Part shown: piece by piece, positions 51,454 through 62,056 of the stretch | Layout of the letters: every line of letters starts with the position of its first letter | How positions within the stretch are numbered: position 1 is the first letter of the stretch | NCBI GenBank assembly: GCA_965208025.1 | Contig: OZ242302.1 | Location: forward strand, 1,612,001-1,676,000 | From: Bin80 sp965208025 | Lineage (GTDB): Bacteria; Bacteroidota; Rhodothermia; Rhodothermales; Bin80 | Direction: 5' to 3' | Length of the DNA stretch: 64,000 nucleotides | Made by a program: the position numbers and the translations under genes | The notes under the pieces: model-generated | What the model was told of the DNA's origin: nothing | Database searches by the model: none | The model's input: the letters and a program-made list of their open reading frames with translations, nothing else

Positions 51454-51570
51454 CTAGTTGTAGAGCGAATGCAAAAGCCACAACAGAGCCATCGTGACCG
51501 CCTGAACGGTGAATACACGAATCAGTGTTCCCACAAACGAAGTTCCCTTTCCCTGTTCAGGTTTCGTCAT
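51454..51570 (-). CDS. 38-aa single-helix membrane protein upstream of the symporter
   Basis: ATG at 51570 to TAG at 51454: MTKPEQGKGTSFVGTLIRVF followed by TVQAVTMALLWLLHSLYN. It has a short basic/polar head and one hydrophobic segment (about residues 18-35). Its stop is 3 bp before the symporter ATG and its start is close (7 bp) to the end of the SDR gene, so the three genes form a tight minus-strand operon. Small membrane partners of SSS transporters exist in several bacteria; that assignment here is inference from position and topology. Too short for routine gene callers. Confidence 0.6.
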   Translation of the reverse strand: MTKPEQGKGTSFVGTLIRVFTVQAVTMALLWLLHSLYN

Positions 51571-51577
51571 AGAATCT

Positions 51578-52210
51578 CTAACGCGTTCCGTAGGCATGTA
51601 ATGCGGATCCACTCAGCGCACCAGCAGGTTCAGAACATAACTGAATGGCCAGTTGAACGAGATCTTCCGCGTAGACACCGGGTCCATTAGAATCCCTGTA
51701 GCGAATGGTAGATGGCGCCAGAGAAAAAATGTTCAGTGATGGGTGTTCGGCGGCCACTGCTTCAACCAAGCGCTGGAGGCCCGCTTTGCTGGCGGCGTAG
51801 GCACCACCTCGTGAGATGGCAGACTCCAAACCGGCCCGAGCACCAATGCCTATAATCGTACCCCCCTGATGGACCATATGCCGAGTAGCTTCACGGAAGC
51901 ACAGGAAACTGGAGGTCAGATTGACCTTCATCATCCGTTCCCAGTCTTGTAGTTTCGTTTCCAGCAATGGCCATTCACTCCACATTCCAACCGCATGCAC
52001 AAGGACATCCATCCGACCTTGCTCTTGGAGAATCTGCTCAAACGCTTTGATCACCTCCGTCTCGTTCGTGAGATCCACGGTCAGGTCTTCCGTACCCATA
52101 TTCCCAACCGAAACCACGGTTGCACCCGTCTCCCCGAATCGGGTAAGCATTCGTTGTCCCAAACGGCCACCCCCACCAGTCACGACGACAATTTTATCCT
52201 TGAGATTCAT
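51578..52210 (-). CDS. SDR-family oxidoreductase
   Basis: About 210 aa from ATG 52210, which follows an AAGAAG-type ribosome site; an upstream TTG at 52285 would add 25 residues before a normal SDR start. Rossmann motif VTGGGGRLGQRM (TGxxxGxG), the NAD/NADP-binding Asp in TVDLTNETEV, and the active-site YAASK (GGAYAASKAGLQRL) are present. The usual catalytic serine position reads GIGARAG, so Ala replaces Ser, which would lower or change activity. The substrate is unknown. It is the first gene of the operon with the small ORF and the symporter. Confidence 0.85.
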   Translation of the reverse strand: MNLKDKIVVVTGGGGRLGQRMLTRFGETGATVVSVGNMGTEDLTVDLTNETEVIKAFEQILQEQGRMDVLVHAVGMWSEWPLLETKLQDWERMMKVNLTSSFLCFREATRHMVHQGGTIIGIGARAGLESAISRGGAYAASKAGLQRLVEAVAAEHPSLNIFSLAPSTIRYRDSNGPGVYAEDLVQLAIQLCSEPAGALSGSALHAYGTR

Positions 52211-52799
52211 GGCTTCTTTTTCATTCAGACTCTCCTGTACTTGTTTAAGAATTATTCGGCGAATGCGTGGATCCTGAACACTCAACCGTCACACTAGTGT
52301 GCTCAACAATAAATGTAACCAATCTGGATACCGATCAGTTTGTTTTTGTCGTATGTGTGACGAAGATTATAGTCTACCCCCTGCCATGCATACGAACTTC
52401 ACATCATCAAACGACAGAATCCTGGGTCTCCCTGATTGGGATAGGTTCATAGATACGATTTTGGGAGAGTTTTCCATCCATGAATCATTACATGAACACA
52501 TTCCGTATTGATTTTTTCATTCACGCCTCATGTCGGATAGATTCCAATCATCTCTGCCAATGAAACGTTCTCGTAATTTTCAACTTCATGAAATAAGTAT
52601 CGCCCGTGAATAAACGAGTAAACAGGGTAAATTGCCCAAGGATCTGAACATGCTATGTATGGTTGCGTTGCAATGCCCGCATGAAAAAGGTGTCCTGACC
52701 TTCAACAATCAAATCTATCCGTCTGCATTAACTGATACGAGCAAAAGGGCAAATGCCCACAAACAACAGAAGAGCACGTATCGCTCGTTAACAGGATAA
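52211..52799. other. gene-free region upstream of sprA
   Basis: About 590 bases between the SDR start and sprA. I see no supported gene; several small ORFs lack signals. It should hold the sprA promoter and the divergent SDR promoter. Confidence 0.5.
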
Positions 52800-55700
52800 A
52801 TGCACTTAAGTGGACGCCAAAGGAAGGCTCTTCAGCAACTTGCAGTATACTCCATTGGAGTACTGCTGGTTTGGATGCTTTTGGCACATACAGCAGCTCA
52901 GGGAGACCATCCTCGAAACACATATCAGAGGATTGCCGTCTCTGACACGGATAGTGTCACACTGAATCAATTAGACTCTCTTCGCTCGCTCATTACACGT
53001 CTGGGGCGAGACTCCGTACGAAGTATCGTTCTGGACCTTGGACTGGATAGCCTCCTTTTTGCCAAGATTGATTCTCTCGCACCGCCACCGGATACCAATG
53101 AGAGAGCCAAGCGCTACTTTTCGTCCTTAGCGCGAACGGAACGGTCAGCTTTGGTCTCCCCATGGGAACGACAATCTTTGGGCGCTGATCTTTTCAGTGG
53201 CTGGAATCATGAAATTGAACTGGACAGCACCGGATCGTTCTATACAATCAGAGAGCGCGTCGCTGGGGAAGATGTACGACACGCGATTCGTATGACACGG
53301 GCGCAGTATCAGTCCGCAAGGCTCTCTGAAAGCTTAGACCGAAACTGGCATCAGCTACTTGACCGGCGGCGGGATCTCGAGCAGCGGCGCCGACGAGGGC
53401 TAGGGCTTTCCATTGCGGTACCAGGTGGACGTCAAAGTGGGTTTTCGACCATCTTTGGCAAGAATGAGGTGGATCTTCGCGTCAATGGAAGTGCAGATAT
53501 CCGTCCGGCCTTCATCTATGAAGAGACTGCCCAGCGCGCAATTACAAGTCAGGGAGCACAACTGACTCCAGAATTTCGGATGGATTTACGACTGGGCGTC
53601 ACGGGAACGATTGGCGACAAAATGAAGGTCAATGTAGACTGGGATACGAATCGTGATTTTGATTTCCAGAACCAACTTGAACTGATCTACACCGGGTACG
53701 AGGATGAAATCATCCAGAGCATTGAAGCGGGAAATGTATTTTTACAGACTCCTTCAACCCTTATCCGAGGAGGGCAAAGTCTATTTGGAATTAAGTCTGA
53801 ACTCCAAATGGGATCCCTCCACCTGACCACGGTCGCCAGCCAACAGGAAGGTCAATCCAATAGTCTTTCTCTTGATGGGGGAGCCGAGACCTCTGAATTC
53901 AGCCGCAGACCTACGGACTACAGTCAACGAAAGTATTACTTCCTGAGTTATTACTTCCGCAACCGGTGGAATGAGGCACTGAGCGATCCTCCAAACATTA
54001 TTCTGGACGCGACTTTCTCACGAATCACTGACATTGAGGTCTGGAAGCTGACTCCCGTTGCGCCAGAGGAGCAGAATGTTCGACAGGTTGTGGCTGTCGT
54101 AGATTTGGGCGAACCATCGCAGATGATTTATGAAGCAGACCTCTACACGGATGCTCGTCATCCAAACCAAAATCTGGACCAGTACGACCTTGGGGAATTA
54201 CAAAACGAATTGCGTGTTGGGACCGCTGTACCTCAGGACTATCTGGAGAGCTCAGCAATGGAACAGCCGCTAACCACCGTGGACTACCAAGTTGGACAGT
54301 TCAAGAAACTTGAGCTTGGACGTGATTATGATTTAGACGAAGTCTTGGGTTTCATTACTCTACGTCAAACCATTCAGGAAAGTGAGGCACTCGCCGTATC
54401 GTTTCGCTATCTAGCAGGAGGATCCGAAGTTCAGGTCGGGGATTTTTCTAGTCAGACGGGTGGTGGGGACAATAGCCAAGTGGGAGATCGCTTGGTTTTG
54501 AAGCTACTCAAACCTGTGAACCTTCAGCAACCTGCCAACCTGGGCGAGGCAAATCAGCTCAATCCGGCCGCCTGGTATCTGGAAATGCGAAATATCTATG
54601 AACTGAATCGAGGACTTCTTCCGACCGATTTCGTACTCAACATAAGTTATGAACCCCCTGGACGTGCGAGCACTCGAACAATTCCCGAGATTGCTGGACA
54701 ACAAACATTGATTCAGGTTCTGGGCCTTGACCGACTCAATGAGGACGGTGCACAGCGACCTGATGATCTATTTGACTTCTTGCCGAATTACTCAATTATT
54801 CCCGGAGATGGTCTCCTGATTTTTCCCTATTTACAGCCATTCGGCAAACGGATAGAGTCCCTGATTGAGGCGAGTGGCTTGGATGAGGAATCCAAGGCAG
54901 TAGCAAAAAATCAGTTTGTCTTCAATGAATTGTACACGCAAAAAAAGCTGAATGCGACTCGGAATACTGCAAAGAATGTATATTTGATTGAGGGCTCCCA
55001 TAAAGGAGGGATTCCCTCTTTCTATGACCTCAGAGCCTACTCTGGCCTTGTAGAAGGATCGGTGCGAGTGACCTCTGGTGGAAATACGCTCGTTGAAGGT
55101 GCTGATTATATTGTGGACTATTTAGGAGGAACCGTTACCATTGTCAATGACGCCTATGTCATCGCTGGACGTGACATTGAGATTGACTATGAGGAGAATG
55201 CATTTATTAACCTTCAACAAAAGACTCTCCTTGGAGCCCGATTAGAATATCTTCCAAGTGAAGAGTTCTCGGCTGGTGGAACGATCATGCGATTGAGCCA
55301 AAAATCCATCACAGACAAGTTCCGTATTGGAGACGAGCCCATTTCTAACATGATCTGGGGGGCCGACTCTCGTCTTGAACTGGAACCTATGTGGCTGACT
55401 CGAGCGATTGATTGGCTTCCTCTCATTCAGACAAAAGAACCCAGTTCAATTATTCTTGCGGGGGAATTTGCCCAGCTACGTCCGGGGCATGTCCTGACCA
55501 ATGCCTTTCAGGATCAGCGGCGTGAACTTCGCAAAGATGGACGTGATTTTTATCCCGATGAAACACAGGGCATTTCCTATGTTGATGACTTTGAGGGCTT
55601 TGAGAACCTGATTACCCTTATGCGTCAAGGGGCTTGGCTTCTCAGTAGTGCTCCTGTGATTGGCGTTGAGACTGAGATGGGTGGAACGGAAGTGGATCTC

Positions 55701-58700
55701 ACCAACGATGGCCGTGGCGTTCTGGGCTGGTATTCACTGAACGCTTCATCCTTAAATCAATTTGAAGGTGAAGGTTCACCCGCCGTAAAACTAGTTTCTC
55801 CGCAAGAGGTGTTCCCAAATCGAGAAACGCTCCAAAGTGAACGCATCCTGACAACGCTTGACCTTTATTTTACCCCACACGGACGTGGGCCCTACAACTA
55901 TAACAGGGACCTTGGACGATTCCTGGATCATCCGCGTGAGGCATGGGGCGGCATGACGCAACGTCTGACCGAAGGCAATACCGACTTTACATCCAAAAAT
56001 ATTGAATTTATTGAGTTTGTGATGCAACCGTTTCCTGAGGCGGGGAATTCGGATCTTGATGCAAGGCTATTGATTGATATCGGTCGGATCAGCGAGGATG
56101 TGATTCCTGATAACAAACTCAACACCGAAGATGGTCTCTCACTATCGGATGTGGGAAGTGTTGGATCCCTTGCTCGATTGTCCACTGGACAACAAAATCA
56201 GAAAATTAATCCGGTCATTGATAATGAGCGGATCACCGAAGATCTTGGTTTAGACGGACTTCCTTCGTTTCCGAATAATAAATTTGAAATAGAGGGAGGT
56301 GCTGGAACCGAACAGTTTGTATTCGCCGATTTTCTGGCATCTTTGGAGAATACCGTGAGTCTGAAGTACCCCGAGATCCTCGCTCGCGAGAGAGCAAAAG
56401 CACTTTTTGACCCTTCGGCAGATGACTATTACTACTTTCTGAACAATTCATTCTTTGGCAATAATCAATTTTTCCCGGGTGGGGCATCAATTCAGGAGCG
56501 CTTCACCCGATTTTTTGCAGGTCATGAGTTAAATTCCTTTGATGCCCAAAGTAAATTAGGGCCTGGTGGAGGTGCCAATACGGATACAGGGAATTCGCGA
56601 AGTCCCGACACGGAGGATATCAATCTGAATTCTGCCTCGGATACTGACAACAGCTACTTCCAGTATGAAGTGCCTCTCAACCTGAGCATATTAGATGAAC
56701 TAGCACGACCCGAGAATACGAGCGACTATATTATTAACGAAATTGAAACGAATGACGGAACTGGAACCGGGTGGTACCTTGTTCGGATTCCCGTCCGAAA
56801 CTTCACCCGAAGGGTTGGCTCTATTCAGGACTTTACTCTCATGGAATCCATCCGAATCTGGACGACTGGACATAGTTCTCCGATCACGGTTCGATTCGCA
56901 ACTCTTGAACTCGTTGGTAGCCAGTGGAGAACCAGTGAAGTGGTGAATGCCACCGACCCAGATGGAAATATGATCCCTCCCGAGGATCCATTCACGGGAG
57001 CCCGTATCAGTATTGAAAGCGTAAATAATGAGGAAAACTCCGATTATGAAATCCCCAAGGGGGCCGTACGGAATCGAATCCGCGAAGCTAGCTCGGGCGA
57101 AATTCGAGATGCAAGGGAGCAATCAATGGTCATCCGTGCAACCAATCTTCTCCCCAATCGGCAGTTAGCCGTGTACCGAACCTATACCTCAGCCCAGGAT
57201 CTCCTTCGTTATAATAATTTGCGCATGTTTGTCCATCACAATGGGCGAATGAATAATGAACCACTGCGGGCGGAGGATCGTGGTGCTGTAAAACTCTTCA
57301 TCCGAATTGGTGCCAACGAGGATTCAGATTATTACGAGTACGAACAGCCCCTGACACCGAGTCCTCTATCCCAGATCCCAGCCGAGCCAAGCCAGCGTGC
57401 AGACTACCTTTGGCGTACGAATCAGCCCAATCCAGATCCAGATGGGAACGCGGTCATGGACTTCAATTCCGTGAACATCCTGCTGAGCTCCCTGAATCAA
57501 CTGAAGTTTCTGAGAGATACCTATGAGGATGAGTCGGGGACTGGATTTGATCCGACGCAAGTATTTTGGAGCGACATCCACGCAAACTTCCAATCCGTGA
57601 TCCGCGAGTTTGCCCCTCCGGGTACACGTATTGGTGTCCGCGGGACCCCCAGTCTTAGCCGAATTACCACCATCGTGATTGGTATTCGCAATGCATCGGA
57701 GAGCGGGGATGTATTGCAGGAGGGAAACATTTGGGTCAACGAGTTACGGATGGCAGGATATGACCAGGAGGTCGGGTATGCAGCCTATGGCACGGCGGAC
57801 ATTAAGTTGGCAGATTTGGCACGCATCAAACTATCTGCACGTGCACAATCGGATGGTTTTGGCTCGCTTTCAAGTACTCTTGGAGATCGGCAACAACTTA
57901 ACCTGCAAAATTGGACGGTCAACTCGCAATTAAGTCTGGATAAATTTATTCCTGAACGCTATGGCTGGACGTTGCCTGTAAGCATGGAGGTCAAAGAAAA
58001 TTCAAGCCTTCCACGGTTTGATCCCAACCGGGGAGATATTCGTGTGGTGAGTCTCCAAAATGCGATTGAGGCAGACTCAGCCTTAACGAGTGGAGAAATT
58101 GCCGCTCGACAGCAACAGATCCGTGAGGAAGCGCAAACATTTTCCAGAGTCTCATCCTATTCAGCGAGGGTTGGCAAGAGCGGAACCCGCTCCCGCCTGA
58201 TTAGAAATACCATAGATGGAATCTCATTTAACTATTCCTATTCGGACACCAAGAATCGTACCCCAACTCAATCATTCCGAAATTCCTGGCGCTGGAATAC
58301 GTCCTTAAGCTATCGCTTTCAAGTACGAAATCCGAAGGTCGTTCGATTATTTGGCTGGCTCGAGGGAGTCCCGGTGCTCAGCGTTCTCAGCGATATCGGC
58401 CTCAATTACCTTCCCTCTTCACTGGATTACAGCCTGACTGCGAATCGAACATTCTCCGCCTCAAAGCAACGGCCGGATCCTGTTCGTCAACGTAGTTCGG
58501 ATTTACCACTTGATGTCCAGCTACCCATTCGTCCACAGCATCAATTCTCACATAATCGGCGATTTAATTTCCAGTACAGTCCGTTCAGTTTCCTTGATCT
58601 GGGAATGGATTCAAATACAGATCAAAGCTTGAATGCGATTGGCGTGGACACACTCTATTCCGTGATTCTCGTTGATCCAACTGGCGATGAATCCAGATTG

Positions 58701-60710
58701 GATGATACCACGCTGGCATCCTTGATTCAAGAGGGAGCGATTGACAGCTCTCAAATTGGAATCAGTGCATTTGAGCTTACAGATCTTCAGCATCAAGAGT
58801 TTGGGCAGGTATTCCGACAAGCACTGAGGGGGAGCGTGCCTGGTGCACCCCAGATTCGAACGGAATCCTACTCTTCACGATTCAATGCCACCTTCCGGCC
58901 TCGCTTGCAGCGCTATCCGTCCTTATCCTGGGTTCAAATTCAGGATATGAACTATACAGCGAATTATAACTGGTCAAATGGGTCGGTTGGAAATAACGCT
59001 GGTGCTCAGACCAGAATCAATATTTCCCTACGTGCGGGTCTCACCTTAAATCCCAACGAGTTGTTACAGAAATTCAGCTTTTATGAGCGATTGGAAAGTG
59101 CCCAACGTGCTGCCGAGTCGGCCTCGCAAGCCCGGCGTCAGCAAAATCAGCAAGCACGGCAGAAACGACGTGCAGCCCGTCGCCTGGAATTTGAGCGTCT
59201 TAGGCAGGTACAAGCTGACACGACCGCAGAGGGGGATGGGATCAATGAGGAGGTTAGTCCACCGAATGAGTTGGAGCTTCCTACTCCTGTCGTAGAAGAC
59301 TCAACACGTTCTCCAAGGTTCAGATTCCCTCCAGGTCTGACCCCAAAGGTGATGACCCGTCGATTTCTGTTAGCTGTGATGGGGGTACAGGATGTATCCT
59401 TAACCTATAATGGCACTCGCCAGGGCTCCGCGAACAACATTGGAGTATTGGATGAATTTGGAGAGGTCCGAGTGTACTACAGTTTATATGACGCATTATT
59501 TAATGGACAAGGCCCCTCTCTTCGATATCGGCTCGGCTTAGATCGGACGATCACTCCTGAGGAGGGCAGAATCCTGAATGATCGTCTCCAAGTTACTGAT
59601 GCGCTCAATCGCGATGATCGGTGGTCAGGACGAGTATCCATGAACTTCTCGCCGCAGTTGCGGGTCACGTTCAATTGGAAGCTGGAAGAGACGAATCGTG
59701 AAAATATCACCTACCGTATACTGGAAACCGGTGAGCCAGGCGCAGATACGACGCGAACGAGTGACATCTCCGTCTCCGCTTGGTCGTTTGGTGCCTCCTA
59801 CGTTGACCTCTTTCAATCCCAACTAGACCAATACTTTTCTGATTGTGGAGATGTATGCTCTTCGGGAGAGATTCTGCCAGACACTTTACGGTCTACGGTT
59901 TTGACGAATCGTCTGGTCTATGAAGATTTCCAGTCAAGCTATCTTGCTCTCGGATCTGCGGGCACTACTCCGATCCCCTTACCAAGTTGGTCGGTCAGTT
60001 ATTCTGGGATCTCCAACTGGCCCTTGATTCGGACATTATTTCAGAGTGCCACTCTGCGCCATTCCTACTCGAGCACTTTTTCGGCTGATTTTAGATCCAA
60101 TCTTCGCGGGGGCGAAGAGGATGCCTTCAATCTCGGAGCTGGACCGATCATTGCCTTTGAAATACCTCGTGAGGAAGTAGATGCCGTACGAATCAATGAG
60201 CGCTTCCAACCTTTAGTTGGTGTGGATCTATCCCTCAGTGGAAATGTCCAGGCCAGTGTGGTATGGAACAGGGTCAATTCTTATTCACTGAGCACAACCA
60301 ATAATGTGGTCAATGAAAACCGGAGTAATGAAGTTTCCTTTACGGCTTCTTGGAGCAAATCTGGATTAAGGCTTCCCTTCGTTCGCCGCACTCTCAATAA
60401 TCGGATAAATTTCTCTCTCACCCTCTCAAGAACGGCAAATGATGATCGTAGTTATTACATCCGCCGAGCCATGGAAATTGCAGCGATTGATCCCGACTTT
60501 GATGTATCCGAAGCCCTCGAGGAGCCTTATGTAGATGTCTTAACCAGTACTGCACGAATTCAGGCACAACCAAAAATCGCCTACCAATTCAGTAATGTCG
60601 TTTCTGCAGACTTATTTCTTCAATATGAAGATTTCATTGGTGACAGTCGGAGGCTTCCCTACAAGACCATTAAGGGAGGATTTAATTTACGCGTAAATTT
60701 CTCTCATTAA
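52800..60710 (+). CDS. sprA: cell surface protein SprA (T9SS outer-membrane translocon)
   Basis: 2636 aa with an N-terminal signal/anchor (VYSIGVLLVWMLLAHTAAQ). SprA forms the very large beta-barrel of the T9SS translocon, through which CTD-bearing proteins leave the cell. The size fits (Flavobacterium homologues are about 2400 aa). Family features are visible along the length: IAVPGGRQSGFSTIFGKNEVDLRVNGSADI, ELIYTGYEDEIIQSIEAGNVFLQTPSTLIRGGQSLFG, GNIWVNELRMAGYDQEVG, and many alternating hydrophobic strands in the last 900 residues ending in RVNFSH. A charged Gln/Arg/Glu insert near 2095-2145 (ARRQQNQQARQKRRAARRLEFERL) is probably a surface or coiled segment. The following lipB starts 1 bp later. 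Confidence 0.96.
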   Translation: MHLSGRQRKALQQLAVYSIGVLLVWMLLAHTAAQGDHPRNTYQRIAVSDTDSVTLNQLDSLRSLITRLGRDSVRSIVLDLGLDSLLFAKIDSLAPPPDTNERAKRYFSSLARTERSALVSPWERQSLGADLFSGWNHEIELDSTGSFYTIRERVAGEDVRHAIRMTRAQYQSARLSESLDRNWHQLLDRRRDLEQRRRRGLGLSIAVPGGRQSGFSTIFGKNEVDLRVNGSADIRPAFIYEETAQRAITSQGAQLTPEFRMDLRLGVTGTIGDKMKVNVDWDTNRDFDFQNQLELIYTGYEDEIIQSIEAGNVFLQTPSTLIRGGQSLFGIKSELQMGSLHLTTVASQQEGQSNSLSLDGGAETSEFSRRPTDYSQRKYYFLSYYFRNRWNEALSDPPNIILDATFSRITDIEVWKLTPVAPEEQNVRQVVAVVDLGEPSQMIYEADLYTDARHPNQNLDQYDLGELQNELRVGTAVPQDYLESSAMEQPLTTVDYQVGQFKKLELGRDYDLDEVLGFITLRQTIQESEALAVSFRYLAGGSEVQVGDFSSQTGGGDNSQVGDRLVLKLLKPVNLQQPANLGEANQLNPAAWYLEMRNIYELNRGLLPTDFVLNISYEPPGRASTRTIPEIAGQQTLIQVLGLDRLNEDGAQRPDDLFDFLPNYSIIPGDGLLIFPYLQPFGKRIESLIEASGLDEESKAVAKNQFVFNELYTQKKLNATRNTAKNVYLIEGSHKGGIPSFYDLRAYSGLVEGSVRVTSGGNTLVEGADYIVDYLGGTVTIVNDAYVIAGRDIEIDYEENAFINLQQKTLLGARLEYLPSEEFSAGGTIMRLSQKSITDKFRIGDEPISNMIWGADSRLELEPMWLTRAIDWLPLIQTKEPSSIILAGEFAQLRPGHVLTNAFQDQRRELRKDGRDFYPDETQGISYVDDFEGFENLITLMRQGAWLLSSAPVIGVETEMGGTEVDLTNDGRGVLGWYSLNASSLNQFEGEGSPAVKLVSPQEVFPNRETLQSERILTTLDLYFTPHGRGPYNYNRDLGRFLDHPREAWGGMTQRLTEGNTDFTSKNIEFIEFVMQPFPEAGNSDLDARLLIDIGRISEDVIPDNKLNTEDGLSLSDVGSVGSLARLSTGQQNQKINPVIDNERITEDLGLDGLPSFPNNKFEIEGGAGTEQFVFADFLASLENTVSLKYPEILARERAKALFDPSADDYYYFLNNSFFGNNQFFPGGASIQERFTRFFAGHELNSFDAQSKLGPGGGANTDTGNSRSPDTEDINLNSASDTDNSYFQYEVPLNLSILDELARPENTSDYIINEIETNDGTGTGWYLVRIPVRNFTRRVGSIQDFTLMESIRIWTTGHSSPITVRFATLELVGSQWRTSEVVNATDPDGNMIPPEDPFTGARISIESVNNEENSDYEIPKGAVRNRIREASSGEIRDAREQSMVIRATNLLPNRQLAVYRTYTSAQDLLRYNNLRMFVHHNGRMNNEPLRAEDRGAVKLFIRIGANEDSDYYEYEQPLTPSPLSQIPAEPSQRADYLWRTNQPNPDPDGNAVMDFNSVNILLSSLNQLKFLRDTYEDESGTGFDPTQVFWSDIHANFQSVIREFAPPGTRIGVRGTPSLSRITTIVIGIRNASESGDVLQEGNIWVNELRMAGYDQEVGYAAYGTADIKLADLARIKLSARAQSDGFGSLSSTLGDRQQLNLQNWTVNSQLSLDKFIPERYGWTLPVSMEVKENSSLPRFDPNRGDIRVVSLQNAIEADSALTSGEIAARQQQIREEAQTFSRVSSYSARVGKSGTRSRLIRNTIDGISFNYSYSDTKNRTPTQSFRNSWRWNTSLSYRFQVRNPKVVRLFGWLEGVPVLSVLSDIGLNYLPSSLDYSLTANRTFSASKQRPDPVRQRSSDLPLDVQLPIRPQHQFSHNRRFNFQYSPFSFLDLGMDSNTDQSLNAIGVDTLYSVILVDPTGDESRLDDTTLASLIQEGAIDSSQIGISAFELTDLQHQEFGQVFRQALRGSVPGAPQIRTESYSSRFNATFRPRLQRYPSLSWVQIQDMNYTANYNWSNGSVGNNAGAQTRINISLRAGLTLNPNELLQKFSFYERLESAQRAAESASQARRQQNQQARQKRRAARRLEFERLRQVQADTTAEGDGINEEVSPPNELELPTPVVEDSTRSPRFRFPPGLTPKVMTRRFLLAVMGVQDVSLTYNGTRQGSANNIGVLDEFGEVRVYYSLYDALFNGQGPSLRYRLGLDRTITPEEGRILNDRLQVTDALNRDDRWSGRVSMNFSPQLRVTFNWKLEETNRENITYRILETGEPGADTTRTSDISVSAWSFGASYVDLFQSQLDQYFSDCGDVCSSGEILPDTLRSTVLTNRLVYEDFQSSYLALGSAGTTPIPLPSWSVSYSGISNWPLIRTLFQSATLRHSYSSTFSADFRSNLRGGEEDAFNLGAGPIIAFEIPREEVDAVRINERFQPLVGVDLSLSGNVQASVVWNRVNSYSLSTTNNVVNENRSNEVSFTASWSKSGLRLPFVRRTLNNRINFSLTLSRTANDDRSYYIRRAMEIAAIDPDFDVSEALEEPYVDVLTSTARIQAQPKIAYQFSNVVSADLFLQYEDFIGDSRRLPYKTIKGGFNLRVNFSH

Positions 60711-60711
60711 C

Positions 60712-61452
60712 GTGACACAACCCGAACAAGTTATTGTCTGTCACTTAGGACGGGTAGCATACCGTCCCACATGGGCACTTCAGGAAGCTGTCAAGGATCG
60801 TCTCATCCAGGCAAAAAAAGATAACCGGCATCTCCCACATGTACTACTCATCCTTGAACATCCGCATGTTTTTACAATGGGGAAAAGTGGAGACGACCGC
60901 CATTTACTCGCTTTGGATGATGCGGAGGTCGTATACATTGATCGTGGGGGAGATGTAACCTATCATGGCCCTGGCCAATTGGTCGTATATTTTTTGCTGG
61001 ATCTGGACAGGTTCTATCGTGATTTACACCGGTTCATGCGTGATCTTGAAGAGATTATTGTACTTACTCTTCGCAAATATAATCTGTCGGGATTTCGTAT
61101 CCCGGGGCGAACGGGGGTTTGGGTTGGACCCGAGGGATTTGAACGAAAAATTTGTGCGTTTGGCATTCATGCCAGCCGCTGGGTAACCACGCATGGTTTA
61201 GCTTTGAATGTAACCCCCAATTTAGATTATTTTAAGAGAATTACACCCTGTGGGATTTCCGATCGGGAAGTGACGTCCATCGTAAATGAAACGAATCAGA
61301 CGCGTGACATTGAATTAGTATCCGATGCGGTGGTGCATAACTTTAATCAGGTGTTTGGTACAAAATCACAACTCTTTCATGGTGCCAAGGCGTTTTCATT
61401 TCTTGAAGAATTAACTGGACAGCAAGATCTTCAGCACACCTTATGTGCTTAG
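60712..61452 (+). CDS. lipB: lipoyl(octanoyl) transferase
   Basis: 246 aa from GTG 60712, one base after the sprA stop. It transfers octanoyl from ACP to lipoate-dependent E2 subunits. Motifs are RGGDVTYHGPGQLVVYFLLDL at about residues 70-90, the Lys/His segment KICAFGIHASRWVTTHGLALNV and the catalytic Cys in ITPCGISDREVTSI. Normal LipB length. sprA-lipB adjacency would make them co-transcribed. Confidence 0.95.
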   Translation: MTQPEQVIVCHLGRVAYRPTWALQEAVKDRLIQAKKDNRHLPHVLLILEHPHVFTMGKSGDDRHLLALDDAEVVYIDRGGDVTYHGPGQLVVYFLLDLDRFYRDLHRFMRDLEEIIVLTLRKYNLSGFRIPGRTGVWVGPEGFERKICAFGIHASRWVTTHGLALNVTPNLDYFKRITPCGISDREVTSIVNETNQTRDIELVSDAVVHNFNQVFGTKSQLFHGAKAFSFLEELTGQQDLQHTLCA

Positions 61453-61842
61453 TTGAAATCATCTCAAATCATCCTCTGTTTCATGACTGAATATTTTTCA
61501 TTACCAAATTCATTCGTATTGGCCTTGCTTGAACAATAGTATACCACAGTTCGATTCGAAGATATAGGATCTGGAGAGATTACCTTATTGAGAATAATCC
61601 AATACTTGAGTATTATGAGCCTCTTTCAAAATTCTATATTTTTACCTTTTTTTCCCGCTGAATTGCGGCTGAGGCTGGTTCAATTTCGTCGGATTACGCG
61701 AATCATTGGTATGGGTTCGCCGTTTTGTGGAGTTGACCGGTGCTTTGCCTGCACGGAGGTCTCTGTTTGGTGAATTTCGTCCACGATCCGTGTAGATTTC
61801 ACACACCCCTCCCACGGTGTTCAACGACAATACAAATTACGG
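61453..61842. other. gene-free gap after lipB
   Basis: About 390 bases without a supported gene or clear terminator. It leads into dispersed repeat copy B. Confidence 0.5.
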
Positions 61843-62040
61843 TCGACGACAAAACTTTTTACGGTTCCAGAAATCCAAAGTTTAACCATGGAGGAGCACA
61901 TTTCATTGAGGCGGAGCAGCGAGCTGCGACGCCTCAATGAAGAGGGTAATTTCCACGATTTGGTCCATGTCTGATCTCTCTGTTGGCCTGCTGGACACGG
62001 ACAACAGCAGGCAGATTCACTTTTAATTGTGTTCCAAGGG
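61843..62040 (-). repeat. dispersed repeat copy B (about 198 bp), next to IS21 element 2
   Basis: Its reverse complement matches 27421-27617 from CCCTTGGAACACAATT to TTTTGTCGTCGA at roughly 90% identity by eye. Its 3' side lies 16 bp downstream of istB2 on the same strand, where an IS21 right end would be expected, so it may overlap the element's end. Which bases are the true end cannot be set because the other end is outside the window. Confidence 0.8.
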
Positions 62041-62056
62041 TTCATGTGTTGATTGG

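Noticed and set aside
61588..61940. Small plus-strand ORFs between lipB and IS element 2
   Set aside because: No recognisable features; part of the frame runs through the dispersed repeat in a frame not kept in the other copy.
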